A model generated the notes under the pieces. That model searched no databases. It was not told the origin of the DNA and was given only the letters and a program-made list of their open reading frames with translations. A stretch of 64,000 bases of DNA from the NCBI GenBank assembly GCA_010909165.1, contig MU008204.1, positions 203,810-267,809 on the forward strand, given 5' to 3'. This DNA comes from Anthoceros angustus (taxonomy: Eukaryota; Streptophyta; Anthocerotopsida; Anthocerotales; Anthocerotaceae). The position numbers were made by a program, and so were the translations under genes. Each line of letters begins with the position of its first letter. The first letter of the stretch is position 1. Shown here in pieces: positions 23,035-33,924 of this stretch.

Positions 23035-25743
23035 TCAGTACAAGGTGCAGGGCTGGGTTTGTGGGTTTAAGACCTGGAATGAAGGAGGGGCAGGGTTTGT
23101 TGAGGTGAAGGTGAGCTTACATTTGCTTCTTGGAGATACACGGAAGGTGTAGTCGTTTCTCCGTCTTCGTTGTATGAATAAGTATAGTAGTGATACGGCG
23201 AGGATGGACACCACAATGGCACCCAGAGCTATGCCTACTTTTGCGCCTGTTGATAGGCTTTCCTGGCAGCTTGGAAGACCCCCGACACCACAGAGACCGG
23301 CATTGGAGAGGAGACTGCAGGCAAGATGAGAGAAATGTAAGCAAGCTGTTTGTACAGTAGGGTTTAGGAGTATTCGAGGTCTGGTGGTAGAAATCATACT
23401 TGAGGGTTCCTCCCCGTAATCCGATGGAATATAGAGAGACGGGAACGGCTCCTGAAAGTTGATTGTTGTCTAGTAGCCTGCAGGAGCCCACAACTCTTAG
23501 GGTGGTTGCAGCATGGAGGGGCATCGTACCATGCTATCAAGAAAGGAGGAGGGTGCTTACACAGTTGTTAGCTGCTGGGATCCCAAGCTTGAAGGAATAT
23601 TGCCACTCAGTTGGTTGTCAGAAAGGTCCCTGTATGGGAACATGATGAGTTAGTTGTACCAGAATCCTGTTTCAGCGTGGGCAGAGGAACTGGAGGGCCT
23701 GCTGTGCCTTACACTGTCTTGAGGGCACCCGTTCCGAGCCCAGAGGGAATGACTCCTTGAAGATTGTTGTTGCTTAAATTCCTGGAAGACGTCAGCCACA
23801 CATGGACGCCGTTCATCAAGTTAGAAAGCTATGACCTTTCAACAGATGGTTGCGGAACACAAGAACCAACTGAAGAGTGGAGAATCCGTGTACATACAGA
23901 GTTTCCAAATTGGATAAGAGGACGATGTCGTTATGTATAAAGCCCTTGAGTCCCGCGCTTGGAACTTCCCTACACCAAGCAAGAGAATGGTCATTCACAC
24001 ATGGAAAACCAGAGTTGAGACTCCATAAGTGTCCGTTGCCTGCGCAGTAGTTACAACAAGTGTTTTGCTGAGCAAAGAAAGCAGTGCCACAGCCTACAAG
24101 GCAGAGTTTTCAAACTTGAAGGGGAAAGGGGCATACAACTGACTGATCACGAAACTATTGTTTTGTAGCACGCACACAACGCCTTCCCAAGCATCCCAGT
24201 CGCTTGGTGCACAAGGGTCGCCATTCCAGCCCATCCTTTCAGGGATTTGCAGTGAGGTCTTCAAAGAAGCCATAGCTCCAGCTGTAAAGGCAAACAAAGA
24301 GTCCCACCCGCCTTGTTCCTCAGCTTAAGCGTCTGAAGTACACAATCTGCGAGCTTGCCATCACAGAATGGACTTGGGGATGTGCTTACCCTGAAATACA
24401 TCTGTTGCAAGGTCTATCGAGGAGACACCGTAGATCTCAACTCCACATATCGATGGCGGCAACCCACCTTTGGGACGGAGAATCAACATAATCACTGTGG
24501 AGGTGACATTGATAAGCCTAACACTCCAGTCCAAAGCTGTGAATGCTCCCCCTGCTTGTTTCCTGATATCCATATCTTTAACATAGACGTTCCCATTGAT
24601 GATCACATCAAAGACACGTCCACCAACTTGCACGTTTCCATCAAGCTCAGCGAAGTGTAGCCAAATAGCATAGTCGGCATTGTTATCCACCTCCTTGAGG
24701 TAGGTGACATCCTCGCCCCCCGCGCCAATAATAGCATTCTGGTAGAGAAGAAGGGGGAAATAGTTGGGGGCGACGGTTGCATTAGCAATAGGGTTCTGGA
24801 CCATGGTGTGCTTCAAATTTTCGGAAGGCCACTCACCGTGAGGTCCTTCCAATGCTGGATACCAGACCCGGCCTCCCTCCCCTCCATCAGATGTTGCGCC
24901 TGCACCAAATGTTTCTAAAGATGCTGTCACTCGACCGTAGGTCAACAGAATTACGTCTGTCCCTGTGTCTGCTGAATCGTAAGAGTCAGTGTCCACCTGC
25001 ACAATTTCCAGAGCTCCTACCAGTGGAACATCTTTTACACTGTGGAAGCAGATGGTTGCCTGCCCATCGTCGACAAATGCGTACAGATCTGGATAAGTCC
25101 CGTTTTCCAGAGACGGATCCTCCACCCACTGAGGGTCCCAGCTGAACACAATGGTGCCCTCTACTGACACATCGAAGGTGGGAGCTTTCTTCTTGTTGTC
25201 ATAGTTCTTGTAGCTAAAGTACATCCGAATGTAATACCGGCCATTGGGCACGGGCACCTGGTAGCAGTTCTTGCTGCCAAACTGTGGGGGAAAGTACCGA
25301 ATTGTCTGCTCCTGTGGGGGCCCATCAGTAGACAACCTTGCAGACAATCCACCAGAGTAGAAGGTGTCCGCCAGCCATTCCTCCCCCTCCACATTGGTGA
25401 AGTTCACAGAACCCCCGCAGTCTATGCGGTAAGCCACGCCTGCAGGCACGAGGCTCCAACGTCAACAGTCAGGAGGAATACATGCATCTCTTGTTTGCAT
25501 ACACGCTTTGCTCGGGAATTCCACAAAGCAATCGAGCTGGCTTGAGCATTCAAACCCACAACGGGCTTCACATTGCAGCTCGTTCCAACGAGGGAGCAGC
25601 GGATTCAGCGTCCCACCCAGATTGCATAAATTGGACAACCGAGAAGGAGGCGTACCAGTCTGGGCGGTGATCGTCTCCAGCAAGCTCTGCAGCGACAACA
25701 GCAGCAAGAGCCACAGCCATCTGCTCCGCGCCATCGCCATCAT
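23035..25743 (-). CDS. Malectin-like / LRR receptor-like protein, RLP4 type (no kinase)
   Basis: Single-pass plasma-membrane protein that should sense cell-wall carbohydrate or peptide ligands. Eight exons: 25743-25656, 25439-24390, 24281-24140, 23969-23898, 23781-23713, 23629-23561, 23477-23400 and 23314-23035. They sum to 1848 nt (615 aa). The signal peptide MAMARSRWLWLLLLLSLQSL is followed by a malectin-like domain (YRIDCGGS..., FGSKNCYQVP, LHFAELDG, SICGVEIYG) of about 350 residues. The LRR N-cap (GWNGDPCAPSDWDAWEGVVC) and four short LRRs follow, roughly one per exon with phase-2 introns. GLCGVGGLPSC precedes one transmembrane helix (VGIALGAIVVSILAVSLLYL), then an Arg-rich short tail. The domain order matches Arabidopsis RLP4. 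An alternative upstream Met lies at 25785. The extreme C-terminus is less certain, since a further exon could exist. Confidence 0.88.
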
Positions 25744-26612
25744 GGGCGGGACGGAAGCCCAGTTGACTGGCTGGAGAACATCCAAATCTCAGTCAGAAGT
25801 CACAGAAAGAGAAGAGAGAGAAGCATCACTTTCTCCTCCTCATCCCTTGCTGCCATCCGGCCTTGCTGCCATCGCTGCCGAGGAGAAACAAGAGTGACTG
25901 GAGGTGCACATGGTTCGAGACATGAGCTCGCACTTACTCGTCCAAAGCGGAGAGAGAGTGGCGAAAACTGTGGCCGAAGCACTCGGTATATTTTAAGAGC
26001 GTGCACACATGGTGAGTTGCCTGATTATCCGTGCATCCAGCTTCGGGTTGTGCACATGGCTTTACCAGACTCGAGCAAGTGTGGGGAAGGAGATATCCTT
26101 GTCCATTGAGATGCTTGTGGCCTGCCCAGGATGAGGCTTGTGATATCCCAGGAACGAGGTTTCACTGGCACACACACAGCCCTGCTGTCCTGATAGCAGT
26201 GATGTCATCAGGCACAGGAAAGAAGCAGAGTTGATTTATTCAAGTGAATCTCCAAGAGGGTCCACAGAGGAATGCAGTGGAAGAAGGAAGGACACAGCGG
26301 GTGGTAGATGGTGCACACTACACCCTGATTCCTTCTGGATCAGGTGTGTACCCATCTACAACGAATACCTAGACAAGAGCCAAGGGTGGATTAGAGTTTG
26401 AACCGCTGCTGTGGGTCCTCGGAATTTTTTATTCCCATGAATGTCGAACATGTTATTAAAGTATCCGCAACCAGATCCCTCCTAATTTTTACACCAGCCC
26501 GGAACTCATTCAAATGGTGATGATTACAAAGAGAAGCGCCGGGCACACTTCAGCTCTTCACTTGCTACAACTACAAGATTGGGAGACTTGCCGTACCAGG
26601 TTGGGCCAGACG
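25744..26612. promoter_or_regulatory. Intergenic region: RLP4 5' side and HEMA 3' side
   Basis: Both neighbours are on the minus strand, so this stretch holds the RLP4 promoter and leader and the HEMA 3' UTR. Nothing else is recognisable. Confidence 0.5.
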
Positions 26613-28501
26613 TCATTGTGCAATCTTCTCCTTTTCTTTTTCCTTCTCCTTCTCGGCCTTAGCTCTTAGTTGCTGCTCGACCGAAAAGGCGTCGGATTTG
26701 AGATCAAACATCCTTTCCAAGGCATGCATGTTCTCCAGGGTTTCACTCACTGTTCTGGCATCGCTACCATCGCTTCGCAGATGCTGCATCGGTCCGTGCA
26801 GCAACTTGTTGACGATGCCTCTGCTCAGCTCCTCCACCAGCTTGCGGTGTTTCTTGGGGATGTCCTCACCGAGCTTTCCCAAGCACTTCTCCAGCTCCGC
26901 AGTTCGGATAGTCTCTGCATAAGCCCTGAGCTTCTTGATGGTGGGCACGGTCTCCAGGGAATCCCTCCAGGCCTCAAAGCTTCTGAGCTCATCGTCGATG
27001 ATGACTTGAGCTTCCAGAGCTTTCCTCTTCCTCTCCTCCTTGTTAGCTGCCACCACCTCCTTCAAGTCATCCACATTGTACACCCTGGCAGACTCCACTT
27101 CAGCCACGCAAGCACCCACATTCCTGGGCACCGAAATGTCGATGAAGTGCCTGATGCCTCCCGCCTCCGCCGCAGGGGCAACCAAACCCGCAGCATGCTC
27201 TTTCAAAAACAACGGGGTGTCCGAGGCAGTGCTGGTGAAAACCACGTCCGCCTCCCCAGCACATCGGAGCAGTTCAGGCAGCGGCTGGTACAGAATCTCG
27301 GCAGCAGGAAACTCCGCCTGCAACTCCAACACCCGCGCCTCCGACCTGTTCACCACCACCATCCTACTACACCCCTTGGAGATGAGATGCTTCACCAGAA
27401 GCTTAGACATCTTCCCCGCCCCGACAATCATCACTCTAGCCACCTGGAACCCCGCCGGGGGCAGCTTCATCACGGCAAGCTCCACGGCCGCCGAGCTCAC
27501 AGACACCGCCCCCGCGGCAATGCTGGTCTCGCATCGCACCCGCTTCCCCGCCGTGATGGCCTGCTTGAACAGCCCACTCAAATTCCTCCCAAATCCCACC
27601 GCTCCCTGCCCCACTTTATACACCTGCTTCACCTGCGACAGAATCTGCCCCTCCCCCAGCACCAGCGAATCCAGCCCGGACGACACCCTGAACAAATGCT
27701 GCGTCGCGTCCCGGTCCCGAAGGATGAACAGGTGCTCCAACAACTCCCCGGCTGGAATGCCACTGGTCTGCAGCCAAGCACATCTCACACATTCAGAACC
27801 ACACCACCAAACAAACTTAACTTCCTCACCCCTCTCAAACCCTTCTCCCAATCCGGCAACGGCCACGCACCTTGGACATCCAGTCAGTCACCTCCTTCAC
27901 TCCCCTGTGCCACGACAGCGCCACCACATAAATCTCCATCCGGTTACAGGTACTGAGCACCGCAGCCTCCTCGATATGGTTCTGCTCGCAGAGCTCGGTG
28001 ATGGCCCGCGGCCACTCCGCCTCGGGAACCGCCAGCTTCTCCCGCATTTCCACAGGGGCCGTGTGCACGCTCAGCCCGATCACCAAAATGCTGCTCTTGG
28101 CACTCGTGTACCCTGCACAACAACAACGCACACAGCATTCATTGTCACTCACTCATCCAACACCGCATCAAACCCGCATTCCCCAATTAGGTCTCACCCT
28201 GGCACCAATCCATCCATCCTACATTGCCAAGACAAAGGCACACCAGAAATCACTCACGGTCGGCTCCCGCATTCCGCAGCTGCTCCAACGCGGCGAGGCT
28301 GGCCGCCTTGACGCGATGGCTGGACGGCAGAGCGGAGAAATTCACCTCCCCCGCGGCGGCCCTGGCCTCCAGCCGGCCCTGGGCCGCCTGCTGCAGCTGG
28401 CGCGGCAACGCGAGCTCGGATCCGGCCAACACTTTGGCGGCTCTCGGCAGGCTCCCCTGCTTGCACAGCAGGTGCGAGGCGGCGGGCTTGGCGAGCGCCA
28501 T
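26613..28501 (-). CDS. HEMA: Glutamyl-tRNA reductase, plastid
   Basis: Reduces Glu-tRNA(Glu) to glutamate-1-semialdehyde with NADPH, the committed step of plant tetrapyrrole (chlorophyll, haem) synthesis. Three exons, 28501-28258, 28112-27871 and 27767-26613, sum to 1641 nt (546 aa). Residues 1-55 are Ala/Leu/Arg-rich and fit a chloroplast transit peptide. The catalytic cysteine (about 137) lies in [10 protein letters not shown] and [10 protein letters not shown] is the other signature. [17 protein letters not shown] is the NADPH-binding turn, and the C-terminal dimerisation helix ends in a Lys/Glu-rich stretch. In other plants the enzyme is held back by FLU and haem through the N- and C-terminal parts; nothing here tests that. 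Long antisense ORFs across it are shadows from the GC-rich third positions. Confidence 0.95.
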
Positions 28502-29141
28502 GGCGGTCCTGCTCCTGTTACGATCCTCCCCGTTCCCGGCAGCGGCAGCAGCAGCGTGGAGGAGCGTGGAGATCTCGCCGCAGGCGCTCGTCGACGCAGC
28601 AGTGCGTGGAAGCGGGGCGTCGATGGGCAGAGACAGCCCGGGCGCACACCCAGGCTTGTGGTGCTCACAGGCCCAGGCGCCATAGCTCGCTCCCCATTGG
28701 CGCTTTTCTGCTTCGCTTTATCCTCACAGTCCATTTTCTCACTTCCGGTCTCACACGCAGCCAGCAGCATCGCGGGCCACCGCGTATCACATATTCGCCC
28801 TCTCATGACCCACATCAATATCTCCATGTCCGGCCAACCCACATCCAATCCCCGGCCTCCCACCGGATATGCTGCCTCGCTTCTCCACGAGGGCGGTTTC
28901 TTCCATATCCTACAAACTGCATGCCACATATGTACATGCATCTTCCACCTCGAGGACATGATGTCATATCTGCCTCTGGGATTGGAGCATGGCAAGACAT
29001 GGTTGCTCTTCTTCTCGACGTGACATGGCTTGCATATTGTTCCATGGTGGTTGCACGTTCTCTTCACGACAAAACTGGAGCCTACACTGCCAACGGGATA
29101 ACAGCTTCGCCTAACCTACTTCCAACAAGAAGATGCTGCAG
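28502..29141. promoter_or_regulatory. HEMA upstream region and GT61 gene 3' side
   Basis: Between HEMA (start at 28501, minus) and the stop of the first GT61 gene. It holds the HEMA leader and promoter. I see no other gene. Confidence 0.5.
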
Positions 29142-31051
29142 CTAAAGGGAGGAGGATGGCAGCAGCGCGGGGAACTCGCCGCAAACCTCGTTCAAGTAGC
29201 AGATCCGGGAGCCATGGCCGTCGTTCCACGTGATCCAGCTTCTTCTGCAGAGGTTGTCCCTGGCGGAGTATGGCAGGCAAGTGAGGCCGTCTGGAAGGAG
29301 GCTCTGAATGACGGAGGTGAGTCTGCCGTCGTTGGCATTCCGCAACCCTAGCGATGACAGTCGGCGGGTGACCTGCAGCGCTAGGTGGAGGAGGCGATCC
29401 AGCTGGTGCATGTCTCCGGGGGCGAGCTCGATGCGCCTGTTCTTGATGAAGCGGAACTTGCAGGGGGGGGAGTCGATGCAGGCCTGGTAGGTGAAGCTGC
29501 TGAAGAGGTGGTCCTTGGGCTGGGGTTTGCCCTGCTCGCACTGGTGCGACATGTAGATGAGCCCGGAGTCGATGGCCTGGGACTCGTACATTCTGTGGAT
29601 GATGTGGTAAGGCACGATCTCGATGAGCACCGAGTTCCGCCTGGAGAACATGGAGGGGTTAACGAGGTTTGCGCCGTGGATGGAGACGGTGATGTCGGCC
29701 TGCTGCACGCTCCAGAACTGCTCGCGGAAGCTCATGGTCTGGAAGTCGGCGATGCTCACATCCGCGTCCTGCCGGTGAAGCAGCTCCCGGAACCTGGCTT
29801 CCGTGCTCGGGAAGAAGACTCTCCATCCCGAGGTCCGCACCACGTAGAGTAGCAGCGGCGCTGAGTGCGACGGGGATTCCGGCGGGGGAGATAGAATCCG
29901 CGCGAGATGTCTCCTCACCGCGTCCGCCACCGGCAGGCTCCCGGGCCAGAAGCTCCTCTGCGGATCAAGCCAGGCGCCATCGCCGTGAGCTGGAAGGTGG
30001 TGCAAAAACGGGAATGGAGGATCCAGAAACCCTAACGGAACGGTACCTTGAGAAAGCCCGGGAGGACAGCAGTTTCGAAGCAGAGCGGACGCGCCTCGGA
30101 CGCGGCTGCAAAGGGAGCGTCCATCTCCACCTTCCCATCCTGCACAGACGAGCTTCCCAGCAGATCCTCCGGCTCCACATCTCGGCCTCCCAGGGGCTGC
30201 AGGACGCGGGAGAGCAGCATGGCAAGGTATGTGGGATGGAAGGCCTCCTTGTTGGCGTCCGATTTATCCCACATCGCCCGCCCTTTCTCATGGTGGTAGA
30301 ACATGAACCTGTCCACCCGCTCAGTGAGTCCTGGGAGGCTGGCGTTGTTCATGGCCAGCAGCATGTTCACCTTGCCGATGAAGTGAGCTACATTCTCCGC
30401 AGTGCTGTCCAGGTAGATGATCGACGACGCGCCCCGCCTCCACTCCACCTCGCTCCTGGACTCCAGCCATCCCGCTCCCCTGCGTGCTTCCGGGATCTTG
30501 ATTTCCGGCCGGAGCTTCACCCTTTGGCGGTACAGCCCGGAACCACAGGCAGCAGGCACCACCGACCCGCTCTTCGCGTACCGCTCCGCCTCTCTGCACC
30601 TCACCTCGTCTCCGAGCGTCAGCATGTGGCTCCCGTTGTAGCAGAGATTGTTGTACACCCAGATGCTCTGCCACTTGAAGCACAGGTTGGGGACGGAGTA
30701 GATGCTGAGCTCGGTTTCCAGCAGCTGCTGCTTCGACACAGCCGGATTTGGATCAGGCGGGAACACCGCCCCGGCAGTGGCGTCCGCTCCCTGGAGCAGC
30801 AGCGCCCGGGACGAGAGCAGCATCTCCACATTGGACAGCTTGGTAGAGAGCGAGGACGGGAGAACAGAGGAGGAAAGAGGCACCAGCGTGAGATACAGCG
30901 AGTAGAAGGACGACACCAAGGTCGCCAGCGCCAGAGTGTAGAAGAGCCGCGACGTCCGCATCCCAACCTTGCCTCCTGCCATCTCCGTCTTCTTCTTTCT
31001 TCCTCCTCCTCGTCGTCTGCTTCTTGCTCTGCAATCCACCTTGGAGTGCAC
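29142..31051 (-). CDS. Glycosyltransferase family 61 protein (copy A)
   Basis: Golgi type II membrane glycosyltransferase; plant GT61 enzymes add xylose or arabinose to xylan or N-glycans, and EOGT belongs to the same family. Two exons, 31051-30047 and 29957-29142, phase 0 (606 aa); an alternative Met at 30982 would give 583. An Arg/Lys-rich cytosolic tail and one signal-anchor helix (LFYTLALATLVSSFYSLYL) come first, then a stem and the catalytic domain: CYNGSH, NVAHFIGKVNML, SFREQFWSVQQADITVSIHG followed by ANLVNP, and SVLIEIVPYH. The acceptor that keeps frame joins GFLK to RSFWPGSLP. A second gene of the same layout lies at 40.5-42.9 kb. Donor and acceptor specificity cannot be assigned. 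Confidence 0.85.
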
Positions 31052-31804
31052 CAGGGACCAGCTACGCCTGCTTCACTCCCGAACCTGCACATCGCTCAGC
31101 CTGGCTGCGAGCCCCAGCATCACATCACATTCCCGCCAATGCTCTCCACGCGAATCCTGTTCAATCACTCCCGCCGCCGCTTTCCTGCTCCTGCTGCGGA
31201 TCCCTTGCCGTCAAAAGCGAAGGCGATCGAAAAAAGCTGTCTCGTTCCCTTCCATGCCATCCACCTGCACCAATTGCTTCCAGCTACATTGCCACTCCAT
31301 CAGGCGGGACAAGGAGGGGAAATTGGCGTTGCGGATGCAACAAAACTCGGGACAGGGAAGGACAAGCCAGCAAACGACAAGGAGGCAGAGATGGTGCGAT
31401 GGACAGTGCGTGTGCGGGCTAGCTGCGGGCATGTGATAAGAATGTCCTTCCTCCCGCACGGGCCTGCGGCCGGGCCGCGGCCGGGGCCGGGCGGACAGAG
31501 CGTCCTTTGTCCCCGTGTCCCCGTGTCCCCGTTTAGACGCCGACGCTGACGCTGACGCCGTGAATATGTTATGTCAACTTTAAAGGGCCTTCATGCTAGA
31601 CCGTTCCGTTCGGAATTTCGATGCTAGGCCTGGGCCCACAACCAACCGCCCGGAAGCCCCGGCCCCGGACACGCCGCTATTGTTTATAAAGAGTAAACTA
31701 AAGACAAAATATCATTGCAGAATTATGGAAAGTCTACGTCTAACAAGCGAAACGAAACGCGCTTCTAGGTAGGAACCTTTTGGTGAAAGGCGTCCAACGG
31801 GTTC
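31052..31804. promoter_or_regulatory. GT61-A upstream region with a G/C-rich block
   Basis: Upstream of GT61-A. About 31455-31495 is very GC-rich (GGCCGGGCCGCGGCCGGGGC), followed by short CCCCGTGT and GACGCTGAC repeats to 31560. Apart from this I see no feature until the HAD gene. Confidence 0.5.
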
Positions 31805-32611
31805 TCAATACTTGCGCCCAGGTCCTATGAGGGCACACGCCTCTAGAAACCTTACGGTGTCGGTCAAATCGTAAAACAAAGTGGGTTTAGCGAATGTGCT
31901 TGTGCTGGCTTGCATGAGCTCGTCCCAAGTGTGAACTCCCGTGCAAACACCGATAGGTTTTGCACCTCCATACTCGGCACCTTGGATATCATGCGGAGTG
32001 TCTCCCACATGGACACGCAATTGGAATCCGCCATTGTACAGCTCCGTGGCCCGAGCTCCTGCGATTCTCACTAATTCCCCGATGTTGCTTGCCTTATTGA
32101 AGGGGCTCACATCATCGCCGAATGCCCCGACGTGGGGAACGCTGAAAAACTGCTTCATCCCTAAACCCTCGGCCTTCAACCAGGCTAGATGTTTCAAATT
32201 CCCAGTTACTAATCCTAACACTACATCTTCTCGTTTTGAAAGACAGTCAAGTAGACGCACAACTCCTGGGAATATTTCCATACCTTCTTTCATTTGATAG
32301 GTGTGGGTATTTGCGAAACTCAACATTGTTTTCACCATCTCTTCCAATCCTAGTTTGGCTGTTTCTTCAGCCATGCCTATATGAGATAGAGTGGCTAGCA
32401 GTATTTGAGGATCTGTTAATCCATGGTAATTGATGGAATCAATATCAGCTTCTTTATCGTAAATTGTTTTAAATGCATAATGAAAGGCTCTTTTATATAA
32501 CAAATTGTAGAATGGACCCTCACTTCTTGACAACGTGCCATCGATATCAAATGTGATTAGTGTACGAGGGGAAGAGAAAGACATCTTGAATTGATCTAGA
32601 CTTCTGAACAA
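31805..32611 (-). CDS. HAD-superfamily hydrolase, intronless
   Basis: A single-exon gene of 268 aa. Motif I is FDIDGTLS (Asp nucleophile and general acid), motif II is the Thr in GLVTGN, and motif IV is HVGDTPHDI. A cap domain sits between motifs I and II (about residues 35-115), as in phosphoglycolate-phosphatase-like members. The likely reaction is hydrolysis of a small phosphate ester; the substrate is unknown. A shorter start at Met10 (MSFSSPRT) is possible. It lacks introns whereas most neighbours have several, and flanking DNA is AT-rich. That would fit a retrocopy or transferred gene, but many plant genes are simply intronless. Confidence 0.8.
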   Translation of the reverse strand: MFRSLDQFKMSFSSPRTLITFDIDGTLSRSEGPFYNLLYKRAFHYAFKTIYDKEADIDSINYHGLTDPQILLATLSHIGMAEETAKLGLEEMVKTMLSFANTHTYQMKEGMEIFPGVVRLLDCLSKREDVVLGLVTGNLKHLAWLKAEGLGMKQFFSVPHVGAFGDDVSPFNKASNIGELVRIAGARATELYNGGFQLRVHVGDTPHDIQGAEYGGAKPIGVCTGVHTWDELMQASTSTFAKPTLFYDLTDTVRFLEACALIGPGRKY

Positions 32612-33185
32612 TTAGACAAAAAAAGCTATTTGATTTATCACTGGTACCCCAATTTATTACAAGCATGGATTCTTTTCATTATAACACAAATTAATTTAAG
32701 TAATATTTTACACAAATTCTCAATTTTAGGAGTTTTAAATGTCCAAAGTACGTAAAACTATCTATCTCATCAATGATAATAGTTATATAGCTTCATATAA
32801 AATAAAACTAAGTCTATTTGATTATTTTATGTTAGATTCCTATATAAGATAAGATTAGATAATGAAAAAATATTAAAATTTTGATCGGATCAGCAAAGAT
32901 TAGAAAGTTTCCCAATAGGAACTTAAAAAAAGGTTTTACATTATATAAACCCTGGATTTGAGCCAGACCTCCAAGGCCACAATCTGTGATTCCAAGCACT
33001 AAACTACAACCACTTCAAACAATACAATAAGAAATCTATAAATCATATTGAGATTTGACCATTGAACTACAACCACTTCCAACCATAGATTACAAAGAAT
33101 TTATAAAGAATATTATATAGATAAAATTATATTATAAGAAATATCAATAAAGAATCACAACACAAAATATTTTGTATTATATTCT
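32612..33185. other. AT-rich intergenic DNA
   Basis: AT-rich sequence without supported coding or RNA features, ending at the solo LINE tail. Confidence 0.5.
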
Positions 33186-33187
33186 AA

Positions 33188-33300
33188 GATTCGTGGGGGC
33201 TAGTCCCCCTGGCATGATGCCCTTCGTTGGGTTTTTCCCCCTTTGTTTTTTGGTGGATGGTTTTTCCCAATCTCTTTTTTTATAATAAAGTATTCTTTTC
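33188..33300 (+). mobile_element. Solo LINE 3' end (subfamily of the 61-kb LINE)
   Basis: GGGGGCTAGTCCCCCTGGCA, then CCCCCTTTTGTTTTTTGGTG, GATGGTTTTTCCC and TAATAAAGT follow each other. The reverse complement of 61090-60990, the 3' end of the second LINE, reads the same way (GGGGCTAGCCCCCC, CCCCCTTTGTTTGGGG, TAGATGGATTTTC, TAATAAAGT). Only the tail is present here, as expected of a severely 5'-truncated insertion. Confidence 0.7.
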
Positions 33301-33924
33301 CTATTATAAGATTCACCAATCTAGACTTTGAATATTTTCCCAATGAGGGAACTAGTTTAGAGTAATACATTCTCATAAAGGGTTGAAGAAAGTATTATAT
33401 GATGGCTTTTAGATGCCATTGTTTTCTTAAGTCAACTACACACCAACATGTTCCATGAGCTTTCAGCATGCTTAACCAAAGGATGATAGACTATCCACAT
33501 ATTTAATCCATCATCCTCAATCCAAGTATGTAACTAATCCAACGTGTTTAATCCAACTTCTTAAAATAATGATGAAATATATCTTTACAACTGAATATGA
33601 AAGAACAACGTACATTGGTTTATTAGAAACCCCATCTACAAGATAAGTCCTTGGAAACTGACAATTGAAACCCGTCACAAGTGTGGAGGACTAAGTGGAG
33701 GAGGAGATTTAATTGAGATAAATATTAATATGAGGCTGGAATTTAATCAGATAGCCCTGACAACTTTAAGTAGCACTAAGCTCTTCCAAAATCACATTTT
33801 AAGAATTTGGAGGACACCTAAATGTGTCTACCCTCTCTTCCATCAAATGAGGGAGCTGTAAAATCAGCCTCAACAATGTAAAGACCAGACCACACCAGAC
33901 CAGGAGCTGCCAAGGGGAGGCACA
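33301..33924. other. AT-rich upstream region of the membrane-protein gene
   Basis: No gene is seen. It should hold the promoter and leader of the gene starting at 33925. Confidence 0.45.

Noticed and set aside
26670-28311. Two plus-strand ORFs of more than 420 codons across the HEMA gene
   Set aside because: They are antisense to exons whose protein clearly matches glutamyl-tRNA reductase; they are His/Pro/Ser-rich with no family similarity and arise from GC-rich third codon positions.
30014-31549. Plus-strand ORF of 511 codons
   Set aside because: Antisense to GT61 copy A and its upstream region; composition is that of a shadow frame.
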